Source: Kwoniella bestiolae CBS 10118 (Eukaryota > Basidiomycota > Tremellomycetes > Tremellales > Cryptococcaceae). Taken from it: a stretch of DNA of 64,000 bases. Numbering within the stretch: the stretch's first letter is position 1; each line of letters begins with the position of its first letter. This document shows, piece by piece, positions 22,422 to 34,859 of the stretch. The DNA is taken from assembly GCF_000512585.2 (NCBI RefSeq), contig NC_089248.1, positions 186,001-250,000 on the forward strand. The letters run 5' to 3'. The notes beneath the pieces are model-generated. The model had not been told where the DNA came from. It made no database searches and saw nothing but the letters and a program-made list of their open reading frames with translations. Made by a program: the position numbers and the translations under genes.

Positions 22422-23462
22422 TTACTTATTCTGATCAGCTACGGGATTAGCATGTATCGTAACTCCTATCAACTTGATCTCGGATAACGGTTTGTTCTTG
22501 GGATTGACGGGCACTCGTTCCATCGAATCTAACGTTGTGTCCAGACCGTCTATGACTCTGTGAGGTTGAGAGAAGGAGTAATCAGCTCGGTCCGGCTCAA
22601 GGGTGGTTTGACCACTCATACCAAGATGAGTTCAGAATTGCAGAGTGGATTCGGAGGCAGAGGAGAAAAACGTAAACTCACTTTCCAAATATCGTATATT
22701 TCCCATCCAGACTCGGCTGTTTACCATACGTTATGAAGAACTGACCGATATCAAACCAACCAAATCAGTATGTGTACGTTGCCTCAAGCTGGGTACCAAA
22801 ACCCAGACCCACCTGCGACTTGTTGGTATCTGGCCCAGCATTGGCCATAGCCACTATCCCCCTGTTGTTGAACTATCACACAAATGAATGATGAGCTGTT
22901 CATTTCTCCCTTCCATCCCATCTGTCCAGACAAGTGATGATATTCAAAGAAGTGAATGAGGCTCAACCCACCCTCAAAGTCTGCCGTATCTCATCATTAA
23001 ACGGACTCCCATATATACTCTGCCCTCCTTTTCCTGTGCCCGTCGGATCACCCCCCTGGATCATGAAGCCCTTGATGTTTCGATGGAATGGGGTGTTGTC
23101 GTATTGCCCCGAAGCGCAGAGTGCTAGGAAGTTCTGTAGAGAATCATGAGAATCAGCATCAGTACCATTAGCCCTGGAAAAATGCTAAGCATAGCGATAA
23201 TAATGATGCTGCTCCGTTATAAATGAAATAGGAGTGAACCTCACCTCAGCTGCTCGTGGGACGGATTCACAGAATATCTCTATCTGCAATTTCATTATCA
23301 GTACATTAGACCGCCTGCGAGATATTTGCTGATTGGGAGGACAACCTAGCTCACCTTGATATCTCCAAGAGAGGTATGTAAAGTGACCGACTAGACCATC
23401 CTCGTCAGTCAGCTTGGTATTACGAGTTGAGCAGAGGCAGCAAGGTATGAGCAACTCACCAT
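22422..23462 (-). CDS. Cyclophilin-type peptidyl-prolyl isomerase, PPIL3-like
   Basis: Seen: the first coding exon is only the ATG (23462-23460), followed by a GTGAGT intron; exon 2 resumes SVTLHTSLGDIKIEIFCESV. Further blocks are NFLALCASGQYDNTPFHRNI, KGFMIQGGDPTGTGKGGQS, IVAMANAGPDTNKSQFFITY and PSLDGKYTIFGKVIDGLDT. About 164 residues, the size of single-domain cyclophilins. The short spacing of the N-terminal blocks and KGFMIQGGDPTGTG match the PPIL3/Cyp10 branch, which is found in spliceosomes. The position equivalent to Trp121 of CypA is Ser, which predicts weak cyclosporin binding (inference). Ends convergently with NSE4, 275 bp apart. Confidence 0.88.
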
Positions 23463-24006
23463 AGTTCGTGATTCCCAGATGACTTTTCTTCTTTGTCGCT
23501 TTGGCTGTGGGTATGTCGCTTGCTTCGACTGATGCCGCTTTTGCTACTATTCTATTCTATTCCTGCATGAGTAGTGGGCAGTGATATATATACTTAGTTC
23601 TGAACATCACATCGTCTTTCGACAACAGAACATCAACAATCGTGAATCGTCCTCCACCCTCTACCGTCCTAAAGTGAGTAACCTATATAAGTCTTGATAG
23701 TATACCGTAACATCTCGTAGTTGATGTCCAAGACACGTCCTTTAAATTGCGACTGCTGCGAGGGAGACTCTTCCGCTGTCACTCGTAGTCCATAACATCT
23801 TATAACCAGAAACCCAACAGCGAACGACGAAAACATCAACTCTCAGCTCAGTTGATCGAGCAGTATATCCATCCCCACAGCTAGACCGACCATCAAGCAG
23901 AGCTTCGACGGTCTACTGCGTCTCAACAACAGTCAACCCACCTTCACCTCTTCTCCCCTCCCCTACTCTTCCCCTCCCCATCTGATCGAGAACAAGACCG
24001 CCCATC
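23463..24006. promoter_or_regulatory. Divergent promoter, cyclophilin / TM9 gene
   Basis: A 544-bp spacer. The TM9 side carries a pyrimidine-rich tract (about 23940-23990) directly before the ATG, common in leaders of well-expressed fungal genes. No other motif is supported. Confidence 0.35.
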
Positions 24007-26042
24007 ATGTTCCCCTCTCCCCTTCCCCTCGTTGTTCTCCTCTACACCCTAGTCCTTCCCCTCACCTCCGCATTCTACCTTCCCGGTACAGCACCTAGAG
24101 ACTACCTGCAAGGCGAATCCATCGACGTATTCGTCAACACCCTCACACCAATGCTCAACTCCAAACTCCACTCCCTAATCTCCTACGACTACTACGACCC
24201 TCACTTCCATTTCTGTCAACCCCCCGGTGGACCAGTCAAACAACCCGAATCACTCGGTTCTATCTTATTTGGTGATCGGATCCTTTCCTCGCCATATGAG
24301 ATCAATATGATGGAGAACCAAACTTGTAAACTCCTCTGTCAAGCTAGTGTTCCCAAAGATGACGCGAAATTTATAAACGATAGAATCAAGGAGGACTATG
24401 GACTGAATTTCATTATTGATGGACTGCCATCTAGCGAGATGAAGAGGGATAGTAAGACGAATGAGATTTTTCTAGATGCGCAGGGGTTCAATCTGGGAGA
24501 TGACGAGACCATACCCGATAAACCAGCTTTGAACAACCATTATGACATTTATATCCAATATCACCAGAAAGACTATTCCGGATCATACAGCTATTTACCA
24601 GGTAGTGGACTCCAGCAAAAACAATATAGGGTCGTAGGGGTACTGGTCTACCCGAGAACAGTCAATTCAATGACGAGTGGTTCCAACCAGCCTGATTGCT
24701 TTACCAACCAGCCCTTCTACCTCTCCGAAGCGTCAAACAACGAGTTCTACTACACCTACTCCGTATCCTTCATACCCTCCGACATCCCCTGGGGACTGAG
24801 ATGGGATAGTTATCTACACGTGTTTGATCCCAAGATCCACTGGTTCTCTCTGATCAACTCACTCGTCATCGTGGGATTCCTAGTATTTATGGTAATGATG
24901 ATCCTCTATCGAACGATCTCAAAGGATATATCACGATACAACTCCATCGACCTCTCCGAAGATGTTCAAGAAGATTACGGTTGGAAACTCGTCCATGGCG
25001 AGGTATTCCGCCTCCCCCAACGCCCAATGTTACTCTCCGTAATGGTCGGCAACGGTCTTCATCTAATCTGCATGATCCTTGTCACACTCATCTTCGCCCT
25101 ATTCGGATTTCTCTCCCCCTCCAACCGTGGATCACTTGCTACTGTCCTCCTAATTTGCTGGACGCTATTCAGCTGCGTATCGGGGTACGCCTCCTCCCGA
25201 ACATTCTCGACTTTAGGTGGAGACCAGTGGAAATCCAACATGATTCTTACGACGGTCTTGTTCCCCATCGTCATATTCAGCGTCATCGGCCTACTCAACC
25301 TATTCCTAGTCTTCTCAGGATCCTCAGGAGCAGTACCCTTCGGAACGATCCTAGCTATCCTCCTACTGTGGTTTTTGATCTCAGTACCACTAAGTGTAGC
25401 AGGTTATTTCTACGGAATGAAGCACGGTTCATTCTCAAACCCCACCAAGACATCAAGCATACCAAGGCAGATCCCCCCTTGTCCATGGTACCTCAACCCC
25501 ATCCCATCTGCTATCCTGGGGGGAATTCTCCCCTTCGGAGCGGCCTTTGTCGAGCTGTATTTCGTCCTTTCCTCTCTATTCGGGAATAGGGCGTACTACG
25601 CTTTCGGGTTCTTGTTCCTTACATTCAGTGTAGTAGCTCTCACGACAGCTACTACGACGGTATTGTTCGTGTATTTCGTGCTGTGTGCGGAGGAGTATAG
25701 ATGGCATTGGAGGAGTTTTGCTATAGGAGGTGGATCGGCATTTTGGCTGTTCGTTTATGGGATTTGGTATTGGGCTAGTAGACTGAGTTTGGATAGTTTT
25801 ACGAGCGTTGTGCTGTATTTTGGTTATCTGTGAGTTATCGTCTTTGCTTTTGCTTTTGCTCTTGCTTTGGTCCCTTATCCACCAAGCGAAGACGTCAAGG
25901 AGAAACTTACAGGCTGACTTGGACTTGCACTTGGACCAGATTCCTCTTCTCACTGCTCAATTTCCTTATTGGCGGATCGATAGGTTACGTGGCTACGTAT
26001 TTCGCAATTAGGCGACTGTACGCTTCCATCCGGGTGGACTAG
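24007..26042 (+). CDS. Transmembrane-9 superfamily (EMP70/TM9SF) protein
   Basis: Seen: two exons, 24007-25829 and 25913-26042, totalling 1953 nt (650 residues). The N-terminal signal peptide is followed by FYLPGTAPRDYLQGESIDVF and a long lumenal domain with NLGDDE-type and YDIYIQYH motifs. Nine membrane helices begin at WFSLINSLVIVGFLVFMVMM and end at FSLLNFLIGGSIGYVATYF. The cytosolic tail is IRRLYASIRVD. Known: TM9 proteins reside in Golgi and endosomes and act in sorting of transmembrane cargo, adhesion and copper handling; most end in a KXD/E Golgi-retention signal. Here the equivalent tail end is R-V-D. The intron sits in the last helix region. Confidence 0.92.
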
Positions 26043-26729
26043 ATTTTGGGAAATGAGGTTTACTTGATCTGTGGAAGGATGGGTTTGAAGCAGAAGTACG
26101 GAGTACGGAGTACGGAGAGGAAGAGGATACAGTATCTCATCATACGACATTTAACGAAAACGAAAATCAAATAAGATGAAAGAAGAAAAGTATATAGATG
26201 GATACGTTCCAATTACAATTACCATGCATTATAGATAGAACACCATAATCCTTTCTCCTTTTACATTTAGACGGAAGGCACTGCCTCACATGACAGGTGT
26301 CAATTCCTCGTCGTCTCCCCATGGAATATGAGGTGCAGTCAGTTACTCAATGACGATCGAACGATATGTACAGTGCTGGCTGCCCTTTCACCAACGACGA
26401 TGCTACATGATTTCTATACAACATGCATGACTTGATATCGATCAACGATGGGTTCGTGTATATAGACAAGTCACCTATAAAAGTATGGAATATATTCACA
26501 GAAAACAGCATAAAAAGGAAAAAACTAAAAGAAAAGATGCCAATGATATCGTACAGGAAGAAATACCCATCTATATATACCTTAAAACCGAGAGGAAACA
26601 TGAGACCGTCGATGGGTTGGATGAGTGGAACGTTCTATATACACTTTATTTTTTGAGCTGTTCGAGGTTTGTATGACCCTATGTAAGGGGGTGATCGACC
26701 AGGTATTGGATATTAGACGTGAACTTGGA
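26043..26729. other. Convergent 3' intergenic region with heptamer repeat
   Basis: Contains three tandem copies of GTACGGA at 26096-26116 just after the TM9 stop. Rest is AT-rich without a supported gene. Confidence 0.45.
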
Positions 26730-27769
26730 CTAAGTCGAAGAAGAAGGGTTGGTCTCTCGGTACTTCTTCGCGTAGTAGCTGATTTTATCGTCATACAGCG
26801 TAAGTAAATTCTCGGAAGGTGGGTTGGCCGCCAATTCGGCGATACATGCTCCGACGCTGCCATCAAAATCAAAATCAGCCTTCATGTTGTTTGTTTAATA
26901 TAAGAAAACAGGAATGAGAACGAAGAGACCGTGTCACTCACTCTTCAGCTTGAGTGGACAGGTTGAAGTTCAGTCCCACTTTACGAAGTACCTTGAGAGG
27001 GGTAGTCACCAGCCATTCGGCGGGTCTAGATTCAGTTCTAAGGTGTGACATCGTATCAGCATTAGAGTCTTTTACACGATGCTTATGTTCATTGACCACT
27101 CACCTCTCGCCTAGTAATGCACCTGGTCTAAGGATGATGACCTTGCTAAAGCCCATTGATTTTATATCTTCCTCCAATTGACCTTTGATTCGCATGTAGA
27201 AGAAGCTGGATGTGTGGTTTGCGCCACCGGTAGAAACGAGGATCATCTAGAATTTCGTGCAGAATGTATCAGCTTTTCTGCCAATAGCATCGTGAGAATG
27301 CGAAATAACAGGAGAATCCTGAAAGACCATGATGAAACACAAAACATAATTCAAGCATTTTTTGACGCAGCTATGATATTGAAAGAAAAGTCGCACTCAC
27401 CGTATCAGCCCCATCCTCTTTCGCCCTTTTCGCCAAATCCCTATTCAGCCCCAAGTCCACCCTCTCCTGATTCGCCGTTCCACCCGCTTTGGCCCTCGTC
27501 GTCCCCAGGGCCGAAACGTATATACCCCCTTTCTCGGAGACCTTGAGGGATTGATCTGTAGGTATGGCGAACAAGTCTTCGTGGATTTTGGTGGAGAGGG
27601 TGGTCGAGGGATTGGAGGGTCTGGGGGTGATTGATTCAGATAGGGGTCGACGGGAGAGGACGGTGAGGTTGAATGGATGTGTGGAGAGGAGGAGTGATCG
27701 GAGGGAGGCGGATCCTGTAAGTCCTGTTGCTCCTACAAGAGTCACGGGTGTGAGGGTGGGGGATGTCAT
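26730..27769 (-). CDS. FMP52: FMP52-like NAD(P)-binding protein (atypical SDR, HTATIP2/TIP30 family)
   Basis: Seen: exon 1 starts MTSPTLTPVTLVGATGLTGS, a Rossmann GATGxTG motif near the N-terminus, with LTVLSRRPL and YVSALGTTRAKAGGTANQER. Exon 2 gives MILVSTGGANHTSSFFYMRI followed by KGQLEEDI, so the YxxxK catalytic pair is YMRIK. The next exon encodes VIILRPGALLGE, and the last ends in YYAKKYRETNPSSST at 26730. About 240 residues in four or more exons. Known: yeast Fmp52 is found on mitochondrial outer membrane and ER; the human relative TIP30/CC3 binds NADPH. Substrate unknown. Confidence 0.87.
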
Positions 27770-28011
27770 TGTGTTGTATAGTCAGGCTGGATCGTATCGT
27801 AAGGGATGGATTGATTTGAATGATTGATAGTATTTCGGGCTGTTTGTGATGAGTGGTTGTGTCTTGTGTTCTTGTTGAGACTATACACAAATGATCTTGA
27901 TCTTGAGATTGATTTTGAGATTGAAAATAAAAGGCTTTCAATCTATACACAAACGACGGGCGATACTTTAGACGAAGGTCAATCTATACACAGAGGGGGT
28001 ATGACGACGTC

Positions 28012-28502
28012 CTAGTTATCCGATACCGACTCTTCTTCCGAGACTTCAGCGGAAGATATGATATCGCTCGAGAGGATTTCCTTGGATATGACGGGGGGTG
28101 ATCTGGGGACTCGTCTTTGGGTGATTGAGAGGTGGAGTGTACGTGCGATTGCTACGTCGTTTGAACGGATTAGCATAGTTCCATCTAATAAACGGGATGA
28201 GTTATTTCTCAGCTCGATCGCACCCCTACTCTCGGGGTTTCATACTGTATGAGAAGAGCAAAATGGAAGACAAGCAAAGTGCGGGTGGTGTACATGAATA
28301 TAGGTAGAGGAGCGAGCAGAACGAAACAACACCCACCGTATGCGATTATATCAAGGATGATACACAATCCAAACGGTGCGAAAAGGATGAACGCAGCTAT
28401 ACGACAGGCGAAAGGGAACTGCGGTGATATATGAATCATGAGATCAGCCGAGATATCTTTTCGTATAGCGTGCATGTACGATGGGATGTAGGTGATGCAC
28501 AT
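28012..28502 (-). CDS. Probable small membrane protein, model incomplete
   Basis: Seen: a frame with a hydrophobic helix (CRIAAFILFAPFGLCIILDI) and, nearer the 3' end, a separate open frame. The latter runs ELRNNSSRLLDGTMLIRSND then VAIARTLHLSITQRRVP and ends EVSEEESVSDN at 28012, with clearly coding-like composition. The two can be joined by an intron of about 110 nt with a GTG-type donor after AYGG, but the junction is not certain. The 5' end is unresolved: an ATG at 28577 (MSTSVNMGWKTFILLY) is a candidate first exon, but I cannot join it in phase. I do not recognise the family. Confidence 0.35.
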
Positions 28503-29431
28503 GAGTATAAGGGTGGGAAGTCACATCTATACAGTAGAATGAATGTCTTCCAACCCATGTTGACAGAAGTCGACATGATCCCAAACAAGGTTGTTTAGGT
28601 GATATCACGCTCCACTCACATAAGAGAGAATACCAGGTAATTGAACGCTGAGGCTGAGGCTGAGGCTGAGTGATTCCAACATCAACATGTGTTCTGTGAA
28701 GGGTAGGTTTATATGACCAGCATTTGTCGCTATGATCGAGTTGAGAGTTTACTGACAAGGAGAGGTAGAGTGAAGAGTGAAGGTTGACATATAAGTTGGT
28801 ATAAAATGTACAAGCAAGTCCGATAACCGGCTACTTCTACTAGTTGTTTAATTCTTCTAATCCTTGGCCTTTTCTCACTGTAGCAGTACCCTTCCTGTAC
28901 CTTTTTCAAGTTGATCTGGAACATCGACGATACATCATACATACACATCATACCTCATACATACACACACACACACACACAATCATAGATCGGACATCTT
29001 CGGACTACTATATCTATACAAGTATAGTATGCATCCATAATCATAATCATAATCCAAGCCACCACTAGTATATTCTCATTCCCACTCCCACTCCCACTGC
29101 TTCCCTCCCGAGAGGATAGACAAAAAAAGAGATGATGTGATCACCCACATCTATCACGGTAACCATAACTCAAGGAAAGATGATGCATCTTTTGTCTCGC
29201 AATCCAACAAACGTTCTTCTCAACACCCACAGATAATCACACTTACCGCTCCCAGATGGATCAAGTGCGACTAACCTACCAACCTGAGGCGCAGGGCAAT
29301 AACGGCATTAGTTGACAGGATGTAATAATTTCTCACGCACCCAATCTTTACACATATAAGACATAAGACATATACAACAGCACGAAAGAGATAACCAAAA
29401 CTCATGCACAGCACAAGTCACCTTCACCTTA
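28503..29431. repeat. Intergenic region with microsatellites
   Basis: Holds four copies of GCTGAG (28647-28670), an (AC)9 run (28963-28980) and ATAATC/CCCACT short repeats around 29040-29095. No gene supported except possible upstream exons of the small membrane protein. Confidence 0.5.
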
Positions 29432-32400
29432 TCAGAGCAATTTCCCGAAAACACCTTTCGCAGTTGATTTAGCAGCTTCTTTCATCTAAGCCCCCGCCAT
29501 ATCACTTTATCAGCACGTCATCTCATACAATCGAGGTATCGAGGGAGCGAGACTAGACTCACCGCAGCATTCCTAGCTTGATTATAGTAGTTTGACGCAC
29601 TGGCCGAAACGTTATTCAACGAGTCGTTCAGTCCATCTAGATAGTTTCCTCGTTGGTTGGCCGCATCGGTCATTTCAGAGTACCTGAAAACACATTCGCA
29701 GGAATATTAGTAAAAACTAAAAGATTCCAATGACTCATTCGTGAAAAGGAAAAGTGGGAAAAAAGAGTCGTATATCTTCTTATCTCCCCTTGACTTCTAG
29801 TCCCTTAATGATCAAGATTCCCATGTATGTATGTGTATGAACAAACGGGATAACACCAAAAAAAACCCAAAAACACTCACACATCGTTCCTCTCCCTCAG
29901 ATCCCTCATCGGAGCTTTAGTCTTCTGCACGGCAGTCCGCTTCGGCATCGCTCCAGTCGAAGCAGTCAAAGTAGGTTTGACTTCTTCCTCATCAGGCGGT
30001 TTACCCCATGTGATCAGAGGTTTGGGAGGTGGAGGGGGCACTTTGGGAGCAGGAGGTCTGGTTGGACCGGCAACTATCGAAGTAATCAAAAGGAGTCAAT
30101 CAGTCATATGAGCTTCTTCGGCACCGAATTCATTGAAACAACCCGTTTCCTCACCGCGTTATCTGTCACGGTACAACTTAGATAAGCACAGGAACACTAC
30201 TCACTCAGATTATCCAGCTGAGCACCAGTCAAAGGCGCTCCACCCCATATCCACCCTCCGACTATACTACTAGCATTCAACGGGACAGGCTGGGCAGGAA
30301 CTACTCTCTTCAAGGTACATGGGTCCAATCTCGGTGGGAAAGGTTTTCGGAAGTGGAAGAATGTACGTAGGTTGATGTCTAACGGGCCGGAATATTCGAT
30401 AAAATCGCCTGATCGATCGTCCATTGATAATCTGCCTGATGGGCGGCTGATTAAATTGAGATACATGGGGTATCAGCACCTGCTTTGCAATGCACCAGGT
30501 AGTAGGAGGGTTCCAGGCAAATAGATAACTCACCCCTCAGTACCATAATACAAATCCACTCTAGTGATATACTCGAGGTACGGGACAGAGTAGAAATGGG
30601 CCGATCCTGTGGTTGTCACAGCTACCAGAACTTTCTGGCCTGTACAATGAGAGACGGTAATCATCAGCATCAGCGTTACCAATCGTCGGCCTATACCTCT
30701 CTTCATGAGGCATGGGAGAGATTACAGAGCGAGAGTATGGGAAGACCATATTGAGAGGATGGAGAATGTAAACAAAGTAAAAACAACAAACTCACCATGC
30801 CTGGTCACATAAAACACATCCCCCAACTCCTCATCCTCCAATTCAACCTTCGCGACTCTCTCCCCATTAAAATTAATCGCACATCTTATACTCTTTCGCG
30901 ACGCAGCGATCCAAAGGCAATGCACAGGTATCTCCTTGTGTTTACTATGATCAGGTACCTGTTGATCTCTCATAGCTGCCTGAAGTGATTCCGACGAAGG
31001 TGAAAGTTCGTTACCGTTTACTGGGTCTAGGACAAACGAGGCGATGGGTCCTGCGAGGGACTCGTTCGTGAATGTTGGTGGTTTGGTTTCTACTATCCAT
31101 TCGCCTAGGGAGTTGATCAGGACGTATATCTTGGTCATTCTGAAAATAAAATCGTATATCAGCTTGAGATTAGGAAGAGTTCCTCTGTTGCGTTAGCTTA
31201 CCCTTTAGCGTAAGACACGATCAATCTCGGTCGATTAACGAGATCTGCTCTCATTCAATTTATTAGCTATGAAACCCTTCAAGGAATTTTGTCAAGAACG
31301 CAGCCTCACCCGCTCCCATCCCAGACACGACCCATCTCATAGCCCCCACAACGGACTGTTCGCCCAAGACATTCTGCACGTTCCCCTTCTTCTTCTTCTT
31401 TTTCATCTGTTCACCATCTTCGTTGAACCCTTCTCGCAGTATCACATCAGGCCCACGCATATCAATGATCGCCAATGTCTTGGATGCAAAAGCAATAGCG
31501 ATAAATCCTGTGAACCCAAGACACAAACGATTAATCAGCTCTCAACCAGATTTCACCAGGCATTCCAGTCAAAACCCAGAGAGCAAGAATAGATCGACCC
31601 ACCAATATCCGAAACAGCCGTACAAATCGGTTCACCCCTCTTCATACTGAATATAGCAACAGGTTTGAATCCGTCATTCCTGTATTTCGCCAAATGTCCA
31701 ATTTCCAACACCTCCTCCACCCAACCATTACCATCAACCCCATGAGATTGGGAAGACATCGAAGGGAAATACCCGGAATCGTGATTCTCCTCATTCAACT
31801 CTTCAACCTCGTCATCCCTCCCACCGGATCCTTTCGCTTCTGCAAATTTCGTTACAATCACTTCACCAGTATAGAACGTAATCACACATTCCAGAGCTTC
31901 CTTCGCTAGATGTACAGACTTGATCCTTACTTTTGATCTATCGTTCACCCATAATTGCGCGAGGGGCAGATGGGCCAGATCGGGGTGTTTGAGATAATCA
32001 CCAATCGAGATCGTCAAATGAGGAAGAGGCATGGGATATTCAAATCGTAATGGCGTAGGAAGCAATAACAGATGAGGAGACGCATCCCAGAAACGGACCG
32101 TACAGTCCGCATGGAACGTTATGAATATCCTATAACTCTCCAATTTCGCTACTTTCACATCGGGCGCTCCGTGGGACTGTAAATCCGGTACGGCCATTCC
32201 CCCGTATATGGGCATTCTAGGTACTTCCTCCTGTCCCGCATTCTCGATCGCATAACTTATCAGCCTTTTGAATGTCGGGGTGGGAAGCGAATACATCTCC
32301 ATACCCAGTACACTCAGCCCGCCAGACCATAGTGATGACGGTATTCTGAGCTGTTTTCGTACTTTGCGTTTCAGTGGTTTGGAGCCATAGACGGAGTCCG

Positions 32401-34260
32401 GTGTGGGTATACTGAGCGCAGGCGATGGTACGGGCGATGCGCCGGGAGAGGTCCAAGGAAGTCTCCATCCTGTCCCTGAGAAACTCCCACTCCTTGGTGT
32501 AGCGGCTGAAGGAGTACCTAGCGTTGGCGCAGGCGTCATAGCTACTAATTTCTCGCCTTCTCCAGGTAAGACGTAGTTCTTCCTACCTGGTGAAGGAGGT
32601 ATGACCCCAGATCTAGGCGGAGGGAAAATCCAGGATTCTAATCCTCTCAAAGCGCTAGGTTGAGTGACTTGAGGTAAAGTCATATCGGGTGTCAAGGAGA
32701 TGATGATGGCTATGGGATCGTGACTGAGATTGAAATAGGGGTTGGATCTCGGTAGAAGGATGAAATCTTCAGGAGGGGTCTTCGTCAAATAGCTGGAACT
32801 ACCTGTTGGTGCTAGAGAATCTCTGTAGGCGTATCTTTCCTGAAGAGGCATACTTTCCGAGGGCGATTGAGGGGTCGTACCTCTTCTCAAGAGAGGTGGT
32901 TTATACGCTGGAAACTGCAAGATGTTGACTCCAGGTTTCTCACCTGGGCTTTGTCCACCCAAGACGAGCAGGAGGGTTTCTCCCCTCTCCGCATAATCTA
33001 CCGTAGCATTTGAGATAGGTTCCAATGCTGGATCAGCCCCTTGAGCGGCCATCTGAGTCTTCAAGGCAGTTTGATCTGGGAAGCTGGCCCAGGACAACTT
33101 GAAGATCGGTTCTCTATTCGCTGCTACCGCAGTGGGTATTTCATTGCCTTGAGGATCCAATTCGACTTTCCTAAGTTGATTATCCAATGCTCCAGCGTCA
33201 AAGAGCGATTCGGCATCGGTTATATTGACATCTTCATGGGTGATCGTTCGGACCATTAATGGTTTATCGGATTCGGAGTATGCCCAAAATGCTATACATC
33301 CATCTGCGTGGCCGACCGCAAAGACTAGGCCGTCAGGTCGCCATACTATTGACGTGACTGAGGGTGTACGTTCGGTCCATAGTGATCCGTCGGCGTCCTG
33401 GTAGGACCCACCTCCTGGTGCACCTGGTGGTAAGGTCATTTCGAATGTTTTGGCAACCTCGTTCTTCTGCATGTCCCAGGATACCACTCCGCCTTCATAT
33501 CCGATCAGAAGGATGTTGAGGTCTCTGGGATTCATAGCGATACATGTTGCCATGGGTCTAGATGATAAAAACATTGAGATCAGCTATTCTCCCTTCAGCC
33601 GGAACTAACGAGGCTTTTTGGAGTATGATATGGTGAAACAGCTACTACTCACCCTCCCAAAGTCTTCCTTCTTCCAGGTATCCCACTTCTGACCATCCTA
33701 GCCTCATAATCACCCCAGCAATTCCCAATCTTCCAATTGCCCAGTCCCCTCCTACTGAGATCCCACGTAAGTGTAGTTCCATCCTTGATCGTAAAGAACA
33801 AATGCGTATGAGAGGGTAACGGTTGGTCCACACTCGTCACTGTTCCCCAAAGTGTATAGCTGATTTCCTTAAGCGGTAATGGAGGATGAGTAAGTGGGTT
33901 GGGATGATCCGTCATATGTTGTAAAGAGAAGGTATGTATCGTATTGGAATTATCTATAACGATTAGGCGATGATGTCCCGGATGGAAGAATAGGAATTTG
34001 ATAGATGCCGCTGGGCCGGATGAAGAGATTGTCGATACAGGAAGAGTGAATTGGAATGGAGCTTGACCATATACATGCACTAGGCCTGTTGAGGTACCCA
34101 CTGCGAAGAGGGAGAGCAGAGGATCAACGGCTAAGGCTGTTACTTCCCCGGTCAAGCCCAACGGACGAAGATGCCCATATCGATAGAACGAGGTTTCCTT
34201 GAGCTGCTTGGAGAAGTCTGTCTCCGGTGGGAGGGTGGGTGCACGGCCTGTTTTGAACAT
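29432..34260 (-). CDS. SRO7: Lgl/Sro7/tomosyn-family exocytosis protein with R-SNARE-like tail
   Basis: Seen: start MFKTGRAPTLPPETDFSKQL at 34260; about ten exons, including one of about 2 kb. WD40-type blades follow: GLTGEVTALAVDPLLSLFAV, GTSTGLVHVYG, MATCIAMNPRDLNILLIGYE, SVTSIVWRPDGLVFAVGHAD and FHADCTVRFWDASP. Low-complexity Ser/Pro loops interrupt the propellers. The C-terminal Lgl domain contains LVVELG-type strands, ending near GGWIWGGAPLTGAQLDNL. After a Pro-rich linker comes a coiled segment, MPKRTAVQKTKAPMRDLRER then NQRGNYLDGLNDSLNNVS, ending KGVFGKLL at 29432. Known: Sro7/tomosyn bind Sec9/SNAP25-type t-SNAREs and Rab Sec4 and control exocytic fusion. The tail resembles the R-SNARE motif of tomosyn. 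Confidence 0.88.
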
Positions 34261-34859
34261 CCTGAGGTGGGATTATGGGATAGGATGCAAAGTGGGATGA
34301 GAGGTGAAGAGCAGTGGGGTTGAAAGGAAGTGAAGTTGATTTACACCGCAATGGCGAAGAGTGGACTTGATCCCATCAAAGCACGGGAATGGTGGATATG
34401 CTGGGCGGTTGTCGATATCCCGATGAGATTGATGTGATCTGATCTGATCTGTCCGTGGCTGTGAAAGAGTGTCTTATGTAGTAGTGTGAGATGATGATGG
34501 GGGACGGAGATGAAATAGTATGAATGAACATGAGTTGACAACAACAAAAACGCGTTGTATGGTGTGAGCAGCTGTTACCCGAGACACGTAAAGAGGAACA
34601 AAAAACACGTAAAAACAAACTTAGGTTGTGCTCCCCATTGTTGAATCCCTCTCAGTGTCCATGCATGCATGAATCTCATTGTAACTAGTAGCGATCTACA
34701 TCGTTAAGATGTACATGGAGCAACTTGATGTATAATGACACCACATACTCAGCGATCATTCGACAGGCTGCGGTACGTGTTGGAACGGAATCCCTACCGC
34801 GTTGAACAGCCGCAAATAAGATTTTGTCTCGTTAAGTACGCGATCCAGATCTCACCAGA
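34261..34859. other. SRO7 upstream region
   Basis: A 599-bp spacer between SRO7 and the downstream end of the next gene on the same strand. Contains a short TGATC repeat near 34434-34452. No gene seen. Confidence 0.4.

Noticed and set aside
28963..28980. (AC)n run as telomere or centromere related repeat
   Set aside because: Only nine units, an ordinary microsatellite in an intergenic region.
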